Shown here piece by piece: positions 22,827 to 31,700 of a stretch of DNA of 64,000 nt. The notes beneath the pieces are model-generated. The model ran no database searches. It saw only the letters and a program-made list of their open reading frames with translations, and was not told where the DNA came from. Origin of the DNA: Cryobacterium algoricola (GTDB lineage: Bacteria; Actinomycetota; Actinomycetes; Actinomycetales; Microbacteriaceae); assembly GCF_004402485.1 (NCBI RefSeq), contig NZ_SOFG01000019.1, forward strand, positions 71,569 through 135,568, in the 5' to 3' direction. The position numbers were made by a program, and so were the translations under genes. Position 1 is the first letter of the stretch. Every line of letters starts with the position of its first letter.

Positions 22827-24374
22827 TTAGGCGGTGAGAGTGGCGATCCAGGTTTCTACGTCGTCCGCGCTGCGGGGGATGCCGACGGACAGGTTCTCGG
22901 CGCCCGTCGCCGTGATCAGCACGTCGTCCTCGATGCGGACTCCGATACCGCGGAACTCGAACGGAACGGTGAGGTCGTCGGGCTGGAAGTAGAGGCCGGG
23001 TTCGATCGTGAAGATCATCCCGGGCTCGATCACGCCGTCGAGGTACATGTCGCGCCGCGCCTGGGCGCAGTCGTGCACGTCGATGCCGAGGTGGTGGCTC
23101 GTGCCGTGCACCATGTAGCGGCGGTGCTGGCCGTTCTCGGGCTTCAGGGCCTCCTCGGCGGTGACCGGGAGCATGCCCCACTCCGCGGTGCGGCGGGCGA
23201 TGACCGCCATGGCCGCGGCGTGGACATCGCGGAAGATCGCGCCGGGCTTCGCGACGGCGAAACCGGCATCCGCTGCCTCCCGTACGGCCTCGTAGACGCG
23301 ACGCTGCACGGGGGAGAAGGTGCCGTCGACGGGGAGGGTGCGGGTGACGTCTGCGGTGTAGTAGCTGTCGACCTCGATACCCGCGTCGAGCAGGATCAGG
23401 TCGCCCGGGTTGAGCGGGCCGTCGTTGCGGGTCCAGTGCAGGATGCACGCGTGCGGGCCGGAGGCCGCGATCGTGTCGTAGCCGACCGTGTTGCCGTCAA
23501 CCCGCGCGCGGGTGTTGAAGACGCCCTCGACGAGACGCTCGCCGCGTTCGTGGGCGCTCGACCGGGGCAGGTCGCGGATGACGTCCTCGAAGCCGCGCCC
23601 GGTGGCCGCGATCGCGAGGCGCATCTGGGCGATCTCGTAGGAGTCCTTGACGAGGCGCAGCTCGGACAGGTCGCGGGCGAACCGGTCGTCCGCCTCGTGC
23701 TCGCCGTTGACCTCGAGGCTGAACGGGGAGTTCGTGGCGTTGTCGCCGAGCACCTTGTCCGCGGCGAAGCGGAGGCGGCCCTCGTCGACGGCCACGGTGA
23801 AGGCCGGGTCGGCCTCGCGGATGACGAGGGTCGTGGTGTCGACGAGGGTGAGCACGGCGTCGAGGTCGGCGATGCCGCGCACGGTGACGGCGAGGTCGCT
23901 CGCCACCTGGGCGATGGAGGGGCGCGGGCCGATCCAGAATTCGCCGATGTCGGCGTTGGCGTAGAACTCGTCGGAGTCGCGTCCGGCGCGCTCACGGAAG
24001 TACAGTGTCGCGTCGTGCCCGGTCGCCGTCGGCTCGAGCACGAGGACTGCTCCGGGCTCGGAGTCGCTGCCCCAGCCGGTGAGGTGCGCGAAGGCGGAGT
24101 GGGCGCGGAAGGCGTAGTCGGTATCGTTCGAGCGCTGCTTGAGGCGCCCGGCCGGAACGATCAGGCGCTGCCCCGGGTACATCGCGGAGACGCGAGCGCG
24201 CCGGGCCGCGGCGAACGGCGCCTGCTCACGGGCCGGAGGGAGCGTGTCGACGCGCTCCGCCCAGCCGCTCGAGATATAGGACTTGAAGCCGTCCGACCCC
24301 GGCGTCGTGGAACGGTTCTCGTTCGGGCGGGGCTTGGCGGTGACGGTGGGCACGGTTTCGGTGGAATTGGCCAT
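22827..24374 (-). CDS. pepP: Xaa-Pro aminopeptidase (M24B)
   Basis: A 515-residue metallopeptidase. The N-terminal creatinase-like domain (about 30-230) is followed by the pita-bread catalytic domain. The five metal ligands are visible: LLLDAGIEVDSYYTADVTRT gives two Asp, GTSHHLGIDVHD gives His, TIEPGLYF gives Glu, and GVRIEDDVLI gives Glu. It removes N-terminal residues before proline in the cytoplasm, with manganese as usual cofactor. Length is typical of actinobacterial PepP. ATG 24374. It is divergent from the PHP gene with 104 bp between. Confidence 0.93.
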   Translation of the reverse strand: MANSTETVPTVTAKPRPNENRSTTPGSDGFKSYISSGWAERVDTLPPAREQAPFAAARRARVSAMYPGQRLIVPAGRLKQRSNDTDYAFRAHSAFAHLTGWGSDSEPGAVLVLEPTATGHDATLYFRERAGRDSDEFYANADIGEFWIGPRPSIAQVASDLAVTVRGIADLDAVLTLVDTTTLVIREADPAFTVAVDEGRLRFAADKVLGDNATNSPFSLEVNGEHEADDRFARDLSELRLVKDSYEIAQMRLAIAATGRGFEDVIRDLPRSSAHERGERLVEGVFNTRARVDGNTVGYDTIAASGPHACILHWTRNDGPLNPGDLILLDAGIEVDSYYTADVTRTLPVDGTFSPVQRRVYEAVREAADAGFAVAKPGAIFRDVHAAAMAVIARRTAEWGMLPVTAEEALKPENGQHRRYMVHGTSHHLGIDVHDCAQARRDMYLDGVIEPGMIFTIEPGLYFQPDDLTVPFEFRGIGVRIEDDVLITATGAENLSVGIPRSADDVETWIATLTA

Positions 24375-24478
24375 GCTCCCATTGTCCCATTGCCCGCTGG
24401 CTGTCCCGCGAGTATCGCCGGGACGCGGCCGGGCTGCGGTCGACCGGTGGCCGCTCCCGCCGCAACTAGCATGGGGTC

Positions 24479-25348
24479 ATGGCAGGCGAACGGCAATTCA
24501 GGGGTCCCATCGACCTGCACGCGCACTCGAGCGTCTCGGACGGCACGGAAACCCCCTCCCAGCTGGTGCGGGCCGCGTCCGCGGCCGGTCTCGGCACCGT
24601 CGCGCTGACCGACCACGACTCCACGGCGGGCTGGCACGAAGCGGCGGCGGCGGCCCGCACCGCCGGAATCACGCTCATTCCGGGAATGGAATTCAGCACC
24701 CGGGTGTCGACGGCGAGCGTGCACCTGCTGGCATACCTCTTCGATCCTTCGGATGCCGGAATCGTCGCCGAGACGGCGCGGGTGCGGCAGGCCCGCCTCG
24801 TCCGTGCCGAGGAGATGGTCGAACGGATCGGCGTGGACTACGCGCTGACCTGGGACGACGTTCTCGCCCAGACCACACCGGATGCCACGGTGGGGCGCCC
24901 GCACATCGCGGATGCCCTCGTCGCCCGAGGCTTCGCCCTCACCCGGAGCGAGGCCTTCGCGGGCATCCTGCACTGGGAGTCCGGGTACTACCAGCCGCAC
25001 TATGCCCCCGACCTGGTGCGCGCCGTCGGCCTCGTCGTCGCGGCGGGGGGCGTGCCGGTCATCGCGCACCCCGCGACCCGCGGCGCGGGCGACGTGATCC
25101 CGGAGGCCCGGCTCGCCCGGCTCGTGGACGCCGGGCTGTTCGGGCTCGAACTCGAGCACCGGGAGAACAAGACGGCCGCGAAGGCGCGGCTCTATTCGCT
25201 CGCGACCAAGTACGGGCTCGTCGTCACGGGGTCGAGCGACTACCACGGCGAGGGCAAACCGAACCGTCTCGGGGAGAACACCACGACGCCCGAGGTACTC
25301 GACCGCATCCTGAAGCAGGCGACCGGCTCTGAGCCCGTCTTCGCCTAG
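24479..25348 (+). CDS. PHP-domain phosphoesterase (3',5'-nucleoside bisphosphate phosphatase/RNase AM type)
   Basis: A 289-residue PHP protein. Metal motifs are DLHAHSSVSDG (10-22), LTDHDSTAGW, PGMEFST, GRPHIADAL, VIAHPATRGAG and TGSSDYHGEGK, which together complete a trinuclear site. The size and motif set match the TrpH/YciV family that removes the 3'-phosphate from nucleoside bisphosphates and can trim RNA 5' ends. It starts at ATG 24479 and ends just before family A palindrome copy 2. Confidence 0.87.
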   Translation: MAGERQFRGPIDLHAHSSVSDGTETPSQLVRAASAAGLGTVALTDHDSTAGWHEAAAAARTAGITLIPGMEFSTRVSTASVHLLAYLFDPSDAGIVAETARVRQARLVRAEEMVERIGVDYALTWDDVLAQTTPDATVGRPHIADALVARGFALTRSEAFAGILHWESGYYQPHYAPDLVRAVGLVVAAGGVPVIAHPATRGAGDVIPEARLARLVDAGLFGLELEHRENKTAAKARLYSLATKYGLVVTGSSDYHGEGKPNRLGENTTTPEVLDRILKQATGSEPVFA

Positions 25349-25355
25349 ACCCCCG

Positions 25356-25412
25356 TGAGGTGTCGCAGATCGAGGTTCGCGCGCTGCGGGAACCTCGATC
25401 TGCGACACCTCA
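25356..25412. repeat. Palindrome, family A copy 2
   Basis: Perfect 23-bp arms TGAGGTGTCGCAGATCGAGGTTC (25356-25378) and complement (25390-25412) with loop GCGCGCTGCGG. It has the same arm length, loop length and outer sequence as the copy at 18696. The stem pair CGACGTTC/GAACGTCG there is CGAGGTTC/GAACCTCG here, a compensatory change. It lies 7 bp after the PHP gene stop. Confidence 0.92.
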
Positions 25413-25532
25413 GCGAGATACGTGCTGCGGATGCTGCGGGTTGCGGCACGCAGAAGGGCGCGCCCGCCGAAGCGGACGCGCCCTGTTCTGGCGACGGAAT
25501 CTGTCGGCAGCGGCGGCTGGAGGCCAGAGCGG

Positions 25533-27062
25533 CTAGTTGGCTCCGCCGGCTGCGGGGGCGGAGCGGCGCGAACGGCTGCGCCGGCGCGGGGCGCTGTTGC
25601 CGTCGTGGTGCTGGGCTCCGCCGCCGTCGTGGGTGCCCGCTGCGGGGGTCACGGCGGGAGCATCGGGGTTGGTGGTCTGGCTGACGCGGGTGCGGGTGCG
25701 TGCTGCGCCCGAGCGGCCGGCGTCCGCGGTGCGGCCCGAATCCGAGCGTGCACCGTCGCCGCCGCGGCCCGATCCGCCGGAGCGGCCGGCGCCGCCGGTG
25801 CGCCCGGCTCCACCCGAGCGTCCGTCCGAACGACCGGAGTCCGAGTGACCGGTTCCCGCGGAGTGCTCGCGCACGGGGGAGATGCGCAGGCGGCCCTTCG
25901 AGCCGACCGGGATGTTGAGGTCGGAGTACAGGTGCGGTGAGGACGAGTACGTCTCGACGGGGACCGGAACGCCGAAGTCGAGCGCGGTGTTGATCAGCGT
26001 CCACTTGTGCATGTCGTCCCAGTCGACGAACGTGACCGCGATGCCGGTCTTGCCCGCGCGCCCGGTGCGTCCGACGCGGTGCAGGTACGCCTTCTCGTCC
26101 TCGGGGATGGTGTGGTTGATCACGTGGGTGACGTCGTCGACGTCGATTCCGCGAGCGGCGACATCCGTTGCGATCAGGATGTCCTTCTTGCCGGCCTTGA
26201 ACGAGGCCATCGCGCGTTCGCGCTGGTCCTGGTTGAGGTCGCCGTGCACTGCGGTCGCGTTGAAGCCGCGGTCGCCGAGCTCCTCGACGAGCTTGGCTGC
26301 TGCGCGCTTGGTGCGGGTGAAGATGACGGTCTTGCCGCGGCCCTCCGCCATCAGGATGCGGCCGATGACCTCGTCCTTGTCCATGCTGTGGGCGCGGTAG
26401 ACGATGTGCTGGATGTTGGCCTGCATGAGGCCCTCGTCGGGCTCCTGCGCACGGATGTGGATGGGCCGGTTCATGAAGCGGCGGGCGAGGGCCACGATCG
26501 GGCCGGGCATCGTCGCGGAGAAGAGCATGGTGTGCCTGGTCGACGGCGTCTGGGCGAAGAGCCGTTCGATGTCGGACAGGAAGCCGAGGTCGAGCATCTT
26601 GTCCGCCTCGTCGAGGACCATCTCGCGCACGTTGGCGAGGCTGAGTAGGTGCTGGCTCGCGAGGTCGAGCAGGCGGCCCGGGGTGCCGACGACGATCTGG
26701 GCGCCGGCCTTGAGCTGCTCGATCTGACCCTCGTAGGCCTTGCCGCCGTAGATGGACACGATCTTGGTGTTGCGGTTCTGCGAGGCCATCTCGAGGTCTT
26801 CGCTGACCTGCACGCACAGTTCGCGGGTCGGAACGACCACGAGCGCCTGCACGCCGGGCTCGGGGTCGAGGCCGAGACGCTGGATGAGGGGGAGACCGAA
26901 GCCGAGGGTCTTGCCGGTGCCGGTCTTGGCCTGGCCGATGATGTCCTGGCCGCTCATCGCGAGCGGGATGGTCTGGAGCTGGATCGGGAACGGCTCGAGG
27001 ATGCCTTTACTGGCGAGAGCGTCAACCAGGTCCTGGTCGATATTGAGTTCGGAGAAAGTCAC
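25533..27062 (-). CDS. DEAD-box RNA helicase, RhlE/CsdA-like with Gly/Arg-rich tail
   Basis: A 509-residue helicase. Motifs in order: Q motif FPIQLQTIPLAMSGQD, I AKTGTGKT, Ia PTREL, Ib TPGRLLDL, II DEAD, III SAT, IV VIFTRTK, V TDVAARGIDV, VI HRVGRTGR. The last 130 residues are disordered and rich in Gly, Ser and Arg (GRSDGRSGGAGRTGGAGRSGG), ending in RRRSRSRRS, likely an RNA-binding tail. GTG start at 27062. Role: RNA unwinding in ribosome assembly or RNA decay. The neighbourhood (ferritin-like gene, DUF3107, adnAB) matches the mycobacterial rhlE region. Confidence 0.93.
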   Translation of the reverse strand: MTFSELNIDQDLVDALASKGILEPFPIQLQTIPLAMSGQDIIGQAKTGTGKTLGFGLPLIQRLGLDPEPGVQALVVVPTRELCVQVSEDLEMASQNRNTKIVSIYGGKAYEGQIEQLKAGAQIVVGTPGRLLDLASQHLLSLANVREMVLDEADKMLDLGFLSDIERLFAQTPSTRHTMLFSATMPGPIVALARRFMNRPIHIRAQEPDEGLMQANIQHIVYRAHSMDKDEVIGRILMAEGRGKTVIFTRTKRAAAKLVEELGDRGFNATAVHGDLNQDQRERAMASFKAGKKDILIATDVAARGIDVDDVTHVINHTIPEDEKAYLHRVGRTGRAGKTGIAVTFVDWDDMHKWTLINTALDFGVPVPVETYSSSPHLYSDLNIPVGSKGRLRISPVREHSAGTGHSDSGRSDGRSGGAGRTGGAGRSGGSGRGGDGARSDSGRTADAGRSGAARTRTRVSQTTNPDAPAVTPAAGTHDGGGAQHHDGNSAPRRRSRSRRSAPAAGGAN

Positions 27063-27246
27063 GAAAGTTTGCCTGTCATTAGCTGGAAACGGAAATGCGC
27101 CCGTCTTCTGCCTCGGGCACCAGCCACCGATCCACGCCGATGGCTTGTCTCACCTTACCGGGAGCTGTCTGGGAAGCAGCCGAAGCCACGCGGGCAGGCG
27201 GGTGTCCGGCTGCGCGGACGACGCGGCTCTGACCTAAGCTGGGCTG

Positions 27247-27993
27247 GTGTTCTCCTGGTTTGATGGGCGCGCCAAGCGCGTCGAGATAATCCCCCGGCTC
27301 ACCACCCGGGGGGAACGTCCATCGACCACGAAAGTGGACATCAAGGACCTCACCCCCGAACTGCTGCCCTTCCTGGGCCAGTCCGCGTACTTCGAGCTCG
27401 GCGTCTTCGAGAGCCTCGCCCGCGCCGTCTTGATTGCGCCGGACCTTGCCGCCAAGCAGGCGCTCAGCACCGCAGCCGGGCGGGCGCTCTCCAAGCATCA
27501 GGGCCTCGTCGCCGAGATCCGCCGCCGCGGAGCGGAACCCGCAGACGTGATGGCACCGTTCGTCCCTGCCCTCGACGCGTTCCGCGCCGAGATCACGGGC
27601 GCGGACTGGACCGAGCTGCTGCTGAGCTGCTACCTCGCCGGTGGACTGCTCGACGATTTCTTCATCCGGCTCTCCGACGGGCTTCCCGGTGAGGTCGGCC
27701 CGCGGATCGCGCACCTCCTCGGCGAGGACGCCGGGGCCGCGATCCTCGCGACCCAGCTCGCCGCAGCGATCGCCACGGATGCTCCGCTCGCCTCGCACCT
27801 GGCCCTCTGGGGCCGTCGGCTGGTCGGGGACACCCTGCTGATCGCCCGCTCCGCCCTCGCGTTCGCGGGCACGACGGACCAGGCCGGAGTCGTCACCGTC
27901 GCCGGTCCCGCCGAGGAACGGATCGAGCCGGTCTTCACCGAACTGATCGCCGCGCACACCCGGCGGATGGACGGCCTCGGCCTCACCGCCTGA
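27247..27993 (+). CDS. Ferritin-like fold protein of the actinobacterial MiaE-like group
   Basis: A 248-residue, all-helical protein. The helices SAYFELGVFESLARAV, GLVAEIRRRG, DWTELLLSCYLAGGLLDDFFIRL and ERIEPVFTELIAAHTRRM supply glutamates spaced as in ferritin-like di-iron proteins. I associate the family with the conserved gene between rhlE and DUF3107 in mycobacteria, annotated as ferritin-like or tRNA hydroxylase (MiaE)-like. The di-iron site cannot be confirmed without a structure. Start GTG 27247, divergent from the helicase with 184 bp between. Confidence 0.75.
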   Translation: MFSWFDGRAKRVEIIPRLTTRGERPSTTKVDIKDLTPELLPFLGQSAYFELGVFESLARAVLIAPDLAAKQALSTAAGRALSKHQGLVAEIRRRGAEPADVMAPFVPALDAFRAEITGADWTELLLSCYLAGGLLDDFFIRLSDGLPGEVGPRIAHLLGEDAGAAILATQLAAAIATDAPLASHLALWGRRLVGDTLLIARSALAFAGTTDQAGVVTVAGPAEERIEPVFTELIAAHTRRMDGLGLTA

Positions 27994-28015
27994 GCCCGCC
28001 GTCGCGGCCGAGCTT

Positions 28016-28081
28016 GAGCGCGGGTGTTGCGCCGCTGCGCGGGTGGCGCACCGCACGCGCAGCGGCGGAACACCCGCGCTC
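28016..28081. terminator. Long palindrome between convergent ferritin-like and membrane-protein genes
   Basis: Arms GAGCGCGGGTGTTGCGCCGC and onward (28016-28041) and 28056-28081 are 26 bp with 25 pairing, around a 14-base loop. It lies 22 bp after the ferritin-like gene stop and 11 bp before the end of the next gene. Likely bidirectional terminator. Confidence 0.8.
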
Positions 28082-28092
28082 GGCAGTGAAGC

Positions 28093-28401
28093 CTAGGCGC
28101 GGGCGGGGTGACCCGTGCGCATCAGTTCGTGCAGCATCCGGGTGTCGCCGGCGACGCGTGAGCGCGCGAGGGTCGTGCCCGAAACGACGGATGCCGCACC
28201 GGCGATGATGAGGGTGGCCCACCAGATCCAGCCACCGTCCCACGTCCAGCCGGCCCACGTCAGTGCCACCCAGACGACCATGGCGACGATCGTGCCGATC
28301 GCGGGAAGCAGCACGGCGCCGTGGTTCGTGCGCCCGGGGAGCACGTACCGTGCCGCGAGGCCGAGGACGGCCCCGCCGAGCGCGGCGAAGAGGAGTTCCA
28401 T
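28093..28401 (-). CDS. Small membrane protein of unknown function
   Basis: A 102-residue protein with three hydrophobic helices (LLFAALGGAVLGLAARYVL, AIGTIVAMVVWVALTWAG, WWATLIIAGAASVVSG) and a short basic C-terminus (SRVAGDTRMLHELMRTGHPARA). It begins 7 bp after the DUF3107 gene stop, so both are probably on one transcript. I do not recognise a function. Confidence 0.7.
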   Translation of the reverse strand: MELLFAALGGAVLGLAARYVLPGRTNHGAVLLPAIGTIVAMVVWVALTWAGWTWDGGWIWWATLIIAGAASVVSGTTLARSRVAGDTRMLHELMRTGHPARA

Positions 28402-28408
28402 TCCGGGT

Positions 28409-28633
28409 CTACGCGACGAAACCGACGCGACGGGACTCCTCGGAGCCCAGCTCGACGTAGGCGAGGCCGATCGTCGGGACGATGAAGACCCGGCCCTTGC
28501 TGTCGGCGAGCTTGAGGTACCCGGTCGAACCGGAGAGGGCGGCGGCTACCGCTTCCTCGACCTCGGTCGCGGCCTGCGACGTCTCGAAGCTGATCTCACG
28601 GGGAGAGTTGAAGATGCCAATGCGGATATCCAC
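28409..28633 (-). CDS. DUF3107 protein (TB9.4-like)
   Basis: A 74-residue protein starting at GTG 28633 with GAAAGG 8 bases upstream. VDIRIGIFNSPREISFETSQ followed by a helix (EVEEAVAAALSG) and VPTIGLAYVELGSEESRRVGF is the complete DUF3107 family, highly conserved in actinobacteria next to the ferritin-like and rhlE genes. Function unknown. The upstream extension of the open frame is not part of the family. Confidence 0.88.
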   Translation of the reverse strand: MDIRIGIFNSPREISFETSQAATEVEEAVAAALSGSTGYLKLADSKGRVFIVPTIGLAYVELGSEESRRVGFVA

Positions 28634-28731
28634 CAGATGCGCCTTTCGTTGCCTAAGCGCCCAGAGTACGACAGAACGGCGGGGCAGCCGGACAGCGTTC
28701 ACTGTCGGCGCAACCCGCTAGCTTTGAAAAC

Positions 28732-31700
28732 GTGACCAGCCCCGGAATCCCGACCCTCTCCCGCGCTGTTTCCGCGCTCCCCTTCCCCCTCGATGACTCC
28801 CAGCGGGTGGCGCTCGGCCTGGCGGACGGGGTCTCGGCCGCCCTCATCGGCGCACCGGGCACGGGGAAGACCACGACCCTCATCGAGCTCCTCGCCGAAC
28901 GCGTCCTCGAGCGCGGGTACGCCCCGGGGGAGGTCCTCCTGCTCGTGCCGACCCGGGCGGGCGCCACCGTGCTGCGTGACCGGCTTGCCCTCCGCCTCGG
29001 CGTCCCGACCAACGGCCCGCTCGCTCGCACGGCGAACTCCGTCGCGTTCGAACTCGTGCGCGGCGCCGAGGCAGCAGCCGGCGGCCAGGCGCCCACGCTG
29101 CTCACCGGCGGCGAGCAGGACCAGATCATCGCCGAACTGCTTCAGGGCGACTTGGACGACGGCGGCCCCCTCGATGCGGTCGGGGCGGTTCCGTCCGGTC
29201 CGGCCTGGCCGCCGACCCTCGATCCCGGCGTGCGCCGGTTGCGCGGGTTCCGCACCGAACTGCGCAACCTGATGATGCGGGCCGTGGAATACGGGATCAC
29301 CCCCGCTCGCCTCGCCGAGCTCGGCACCACGACCGATCGCCCGGAGTGGGTCGCGGCGGCGAACTTCATCCGTGGCTACGACGAGGTCAAAGACCAGAGC
29401 CGGCCGGGCCAGTACGACTCCACCGAGCTCGCCGGTTTCGCTGCGGCCGTCGTCGCCGCCGCAGCGCCAGGAGCCGCGGGCGCTGCGACCCTCGGCACCC
29501 TTGCCGGCCTCCGCCTCATCGCCGTCGACGACGCCCAGGAACTGAACCGGGCCACCCTCACCCTGCTCGCCCAGTTCGCCGCCCGCGGCGTCGCGATCGT
29601 GGCGGCAGGAGACCCCGACATCACGACGGGCTCCTTCAACGGCGCCCACGCGGATGCCCTCGGCCGGCTCTCCTCCTACCTGGCCCCTGGCGCACCGCTC
29701 GTCACGACCTTCGTCCTCGACACCGTGTACCGGCATGGGCCCGGCATCCGCGGCGTCGTCCGGGAGATCACCCACCGGATCGGGACGGCGTCGGCGGGCA
29801 CCCAGCGCCGCGCCGCGTCCGTCGGTGCCCCTGCCGACGAGACAGGCGGCGACGGGACAGGCGGCGACGAGCGCGGCTCCGCTGAGACCGGTAGCGCCGC
29901 GACGGGCGCCGTCGGGACCGGTGCAGTCGAGACGGGCACCCACACGACAGGCACCGACACGACAGGCACCCACACGACAGGCGCCGACGAGCCCGGTGCA
30001 GACGCTGCCGGTTCCGTCGTTGCCGATGCCGACGATGCCGTCGTTTCCGGTGCCGCCGGATCCGACGCCGGGGCGCCCGCCGCCGCTTCCGTCGAGACCC
30101 TCCTCGCCGCGAGCCCGGCAGACCAGCTCGCACTCATCGCCGGTCGGCTGAGGGAACGACACGTGCTCGACGGCCTGCCCTGGGGGCGCATGGCCGTGAT
30201 CGCGCGGAGCGGTTCGGCCATTCCGGCACTCGCCCGCGGCCTCGCCGCCCTCGAGGTGCCCACCCAGGTGCCCTCCGCCCAGACCGCGCTCCGCGACGAG
30301 TGGGCGGTGCGGGCGTTCATTCTCGCCCTCGAGGTCACCCTCGGCCGCCGTCCGCTCGACGCCGAAGCGGCGACCGAACTCCTGCGAGGCCCCCTCGGCG
30401 GCCTCGACCCGATCACCCTGCGCCGCCTGCGTGCTGCCCTGCGTCAACAGGAACTCAGCCAGCCGGAGCCCGACCAACTGGAACCCGGCCAGCCGGAACC
30501 CGGCCAGCCGGAACCCGGCCAGCCGGAACCCGGCGATCACGCGTCCGGCCGGTCGGAGTCCACCCGACCGGAAACCGGCGCGCCCGCGAGCACGGCCGGC
30601 ACCCGCACTGCCGACGAGCTCCTCGCCGCCGTCTTCGCGACGCCATCGCTGTTGTCCACGATCGACAACCGCACCGCCCGCCGCGCGGCGAGCTGCGCGG
30701 AGAGCCTGCTCACGGCAGCCGTCGAATATGAGGCGGGCGCCACGATCGAGGAATTGCTCTGGGGCCTCTGGCAGCGCAGCGGCCTGGCCAGGGAATGGCT
30801 CGAGCAGTCCGCAGGGATCGGCATCATCGCCGACGAGGCCAACCACAACCTCGACGCCGTCGTGGCCCTGTTCTCCGCGGCACAGCGCTACGTCGAACGC
30901 ACCCCGGCGGCCCCGCCGGTGCTCTTCCTCGAACACCTCGTCGACACCGACGTCCCCGAGGACACCCTCGCCCCTCGCGCCCTCGGTGACGCCGTCACCG
31001 TCTCGACCCCGAACGGGCTGATCGGCCGTGAGTTCGACCTCGTCGTGATCGCGAACGTGCAGCAGAACGTCTGGCCGGACCTCCGCATCCGCGGCTCGCT
31101 GCTCGGTGCGGGCGACCTCGCCGCGCTCGCCTCCGGACGCGACCCCCGCGGCGGCGACGCGCGCACCGAGGTCCTGCACGACGAGCTGCGGATGTTCGCC
31201 CAGGCCGCGAGCCGGGCCCGCACCGAACTCCTCGTCACGGCGGTCGACAACGAGGAGAACGAACCGTCGGTGTTCCTCAAGCTGCTGCCACGGCCGACCC
31301 CGGCGGCGGGGGCTGACGGTACCGACCCCGCCGGACGCTATCCGGTGTCGCTCCGCGGCCTCGTCGGCCGGTTGCGTCGCGACCTCACCAGGGGCGTACC
31401 GACGGGTTCCCCGTCCGACCACCCGGACTGGTCGGGACGCGCAGCGGATGCCGCGGCGACCCTCGCGCGGCTCGCCGCGGCATCCGTGCCCGGTGCGGAC
31501 CCCGGCCAGTGGTACGGCCTCGCCGAGCCCAGCACGGTGCAGGCCCTCAACGACCCGGCCGCCGGCGACGAACCCGTGCGGGTCTCCCCGTCGAAGATGG
31601 CCGCCGTCGAGACCTGCCCGCTGCACTGGGCGATCGGTCGGCTCGGCGGCGGCAGCTCCAACACGGCCGCGAACCTCGGCACGATCATCCACGCCGTGAT

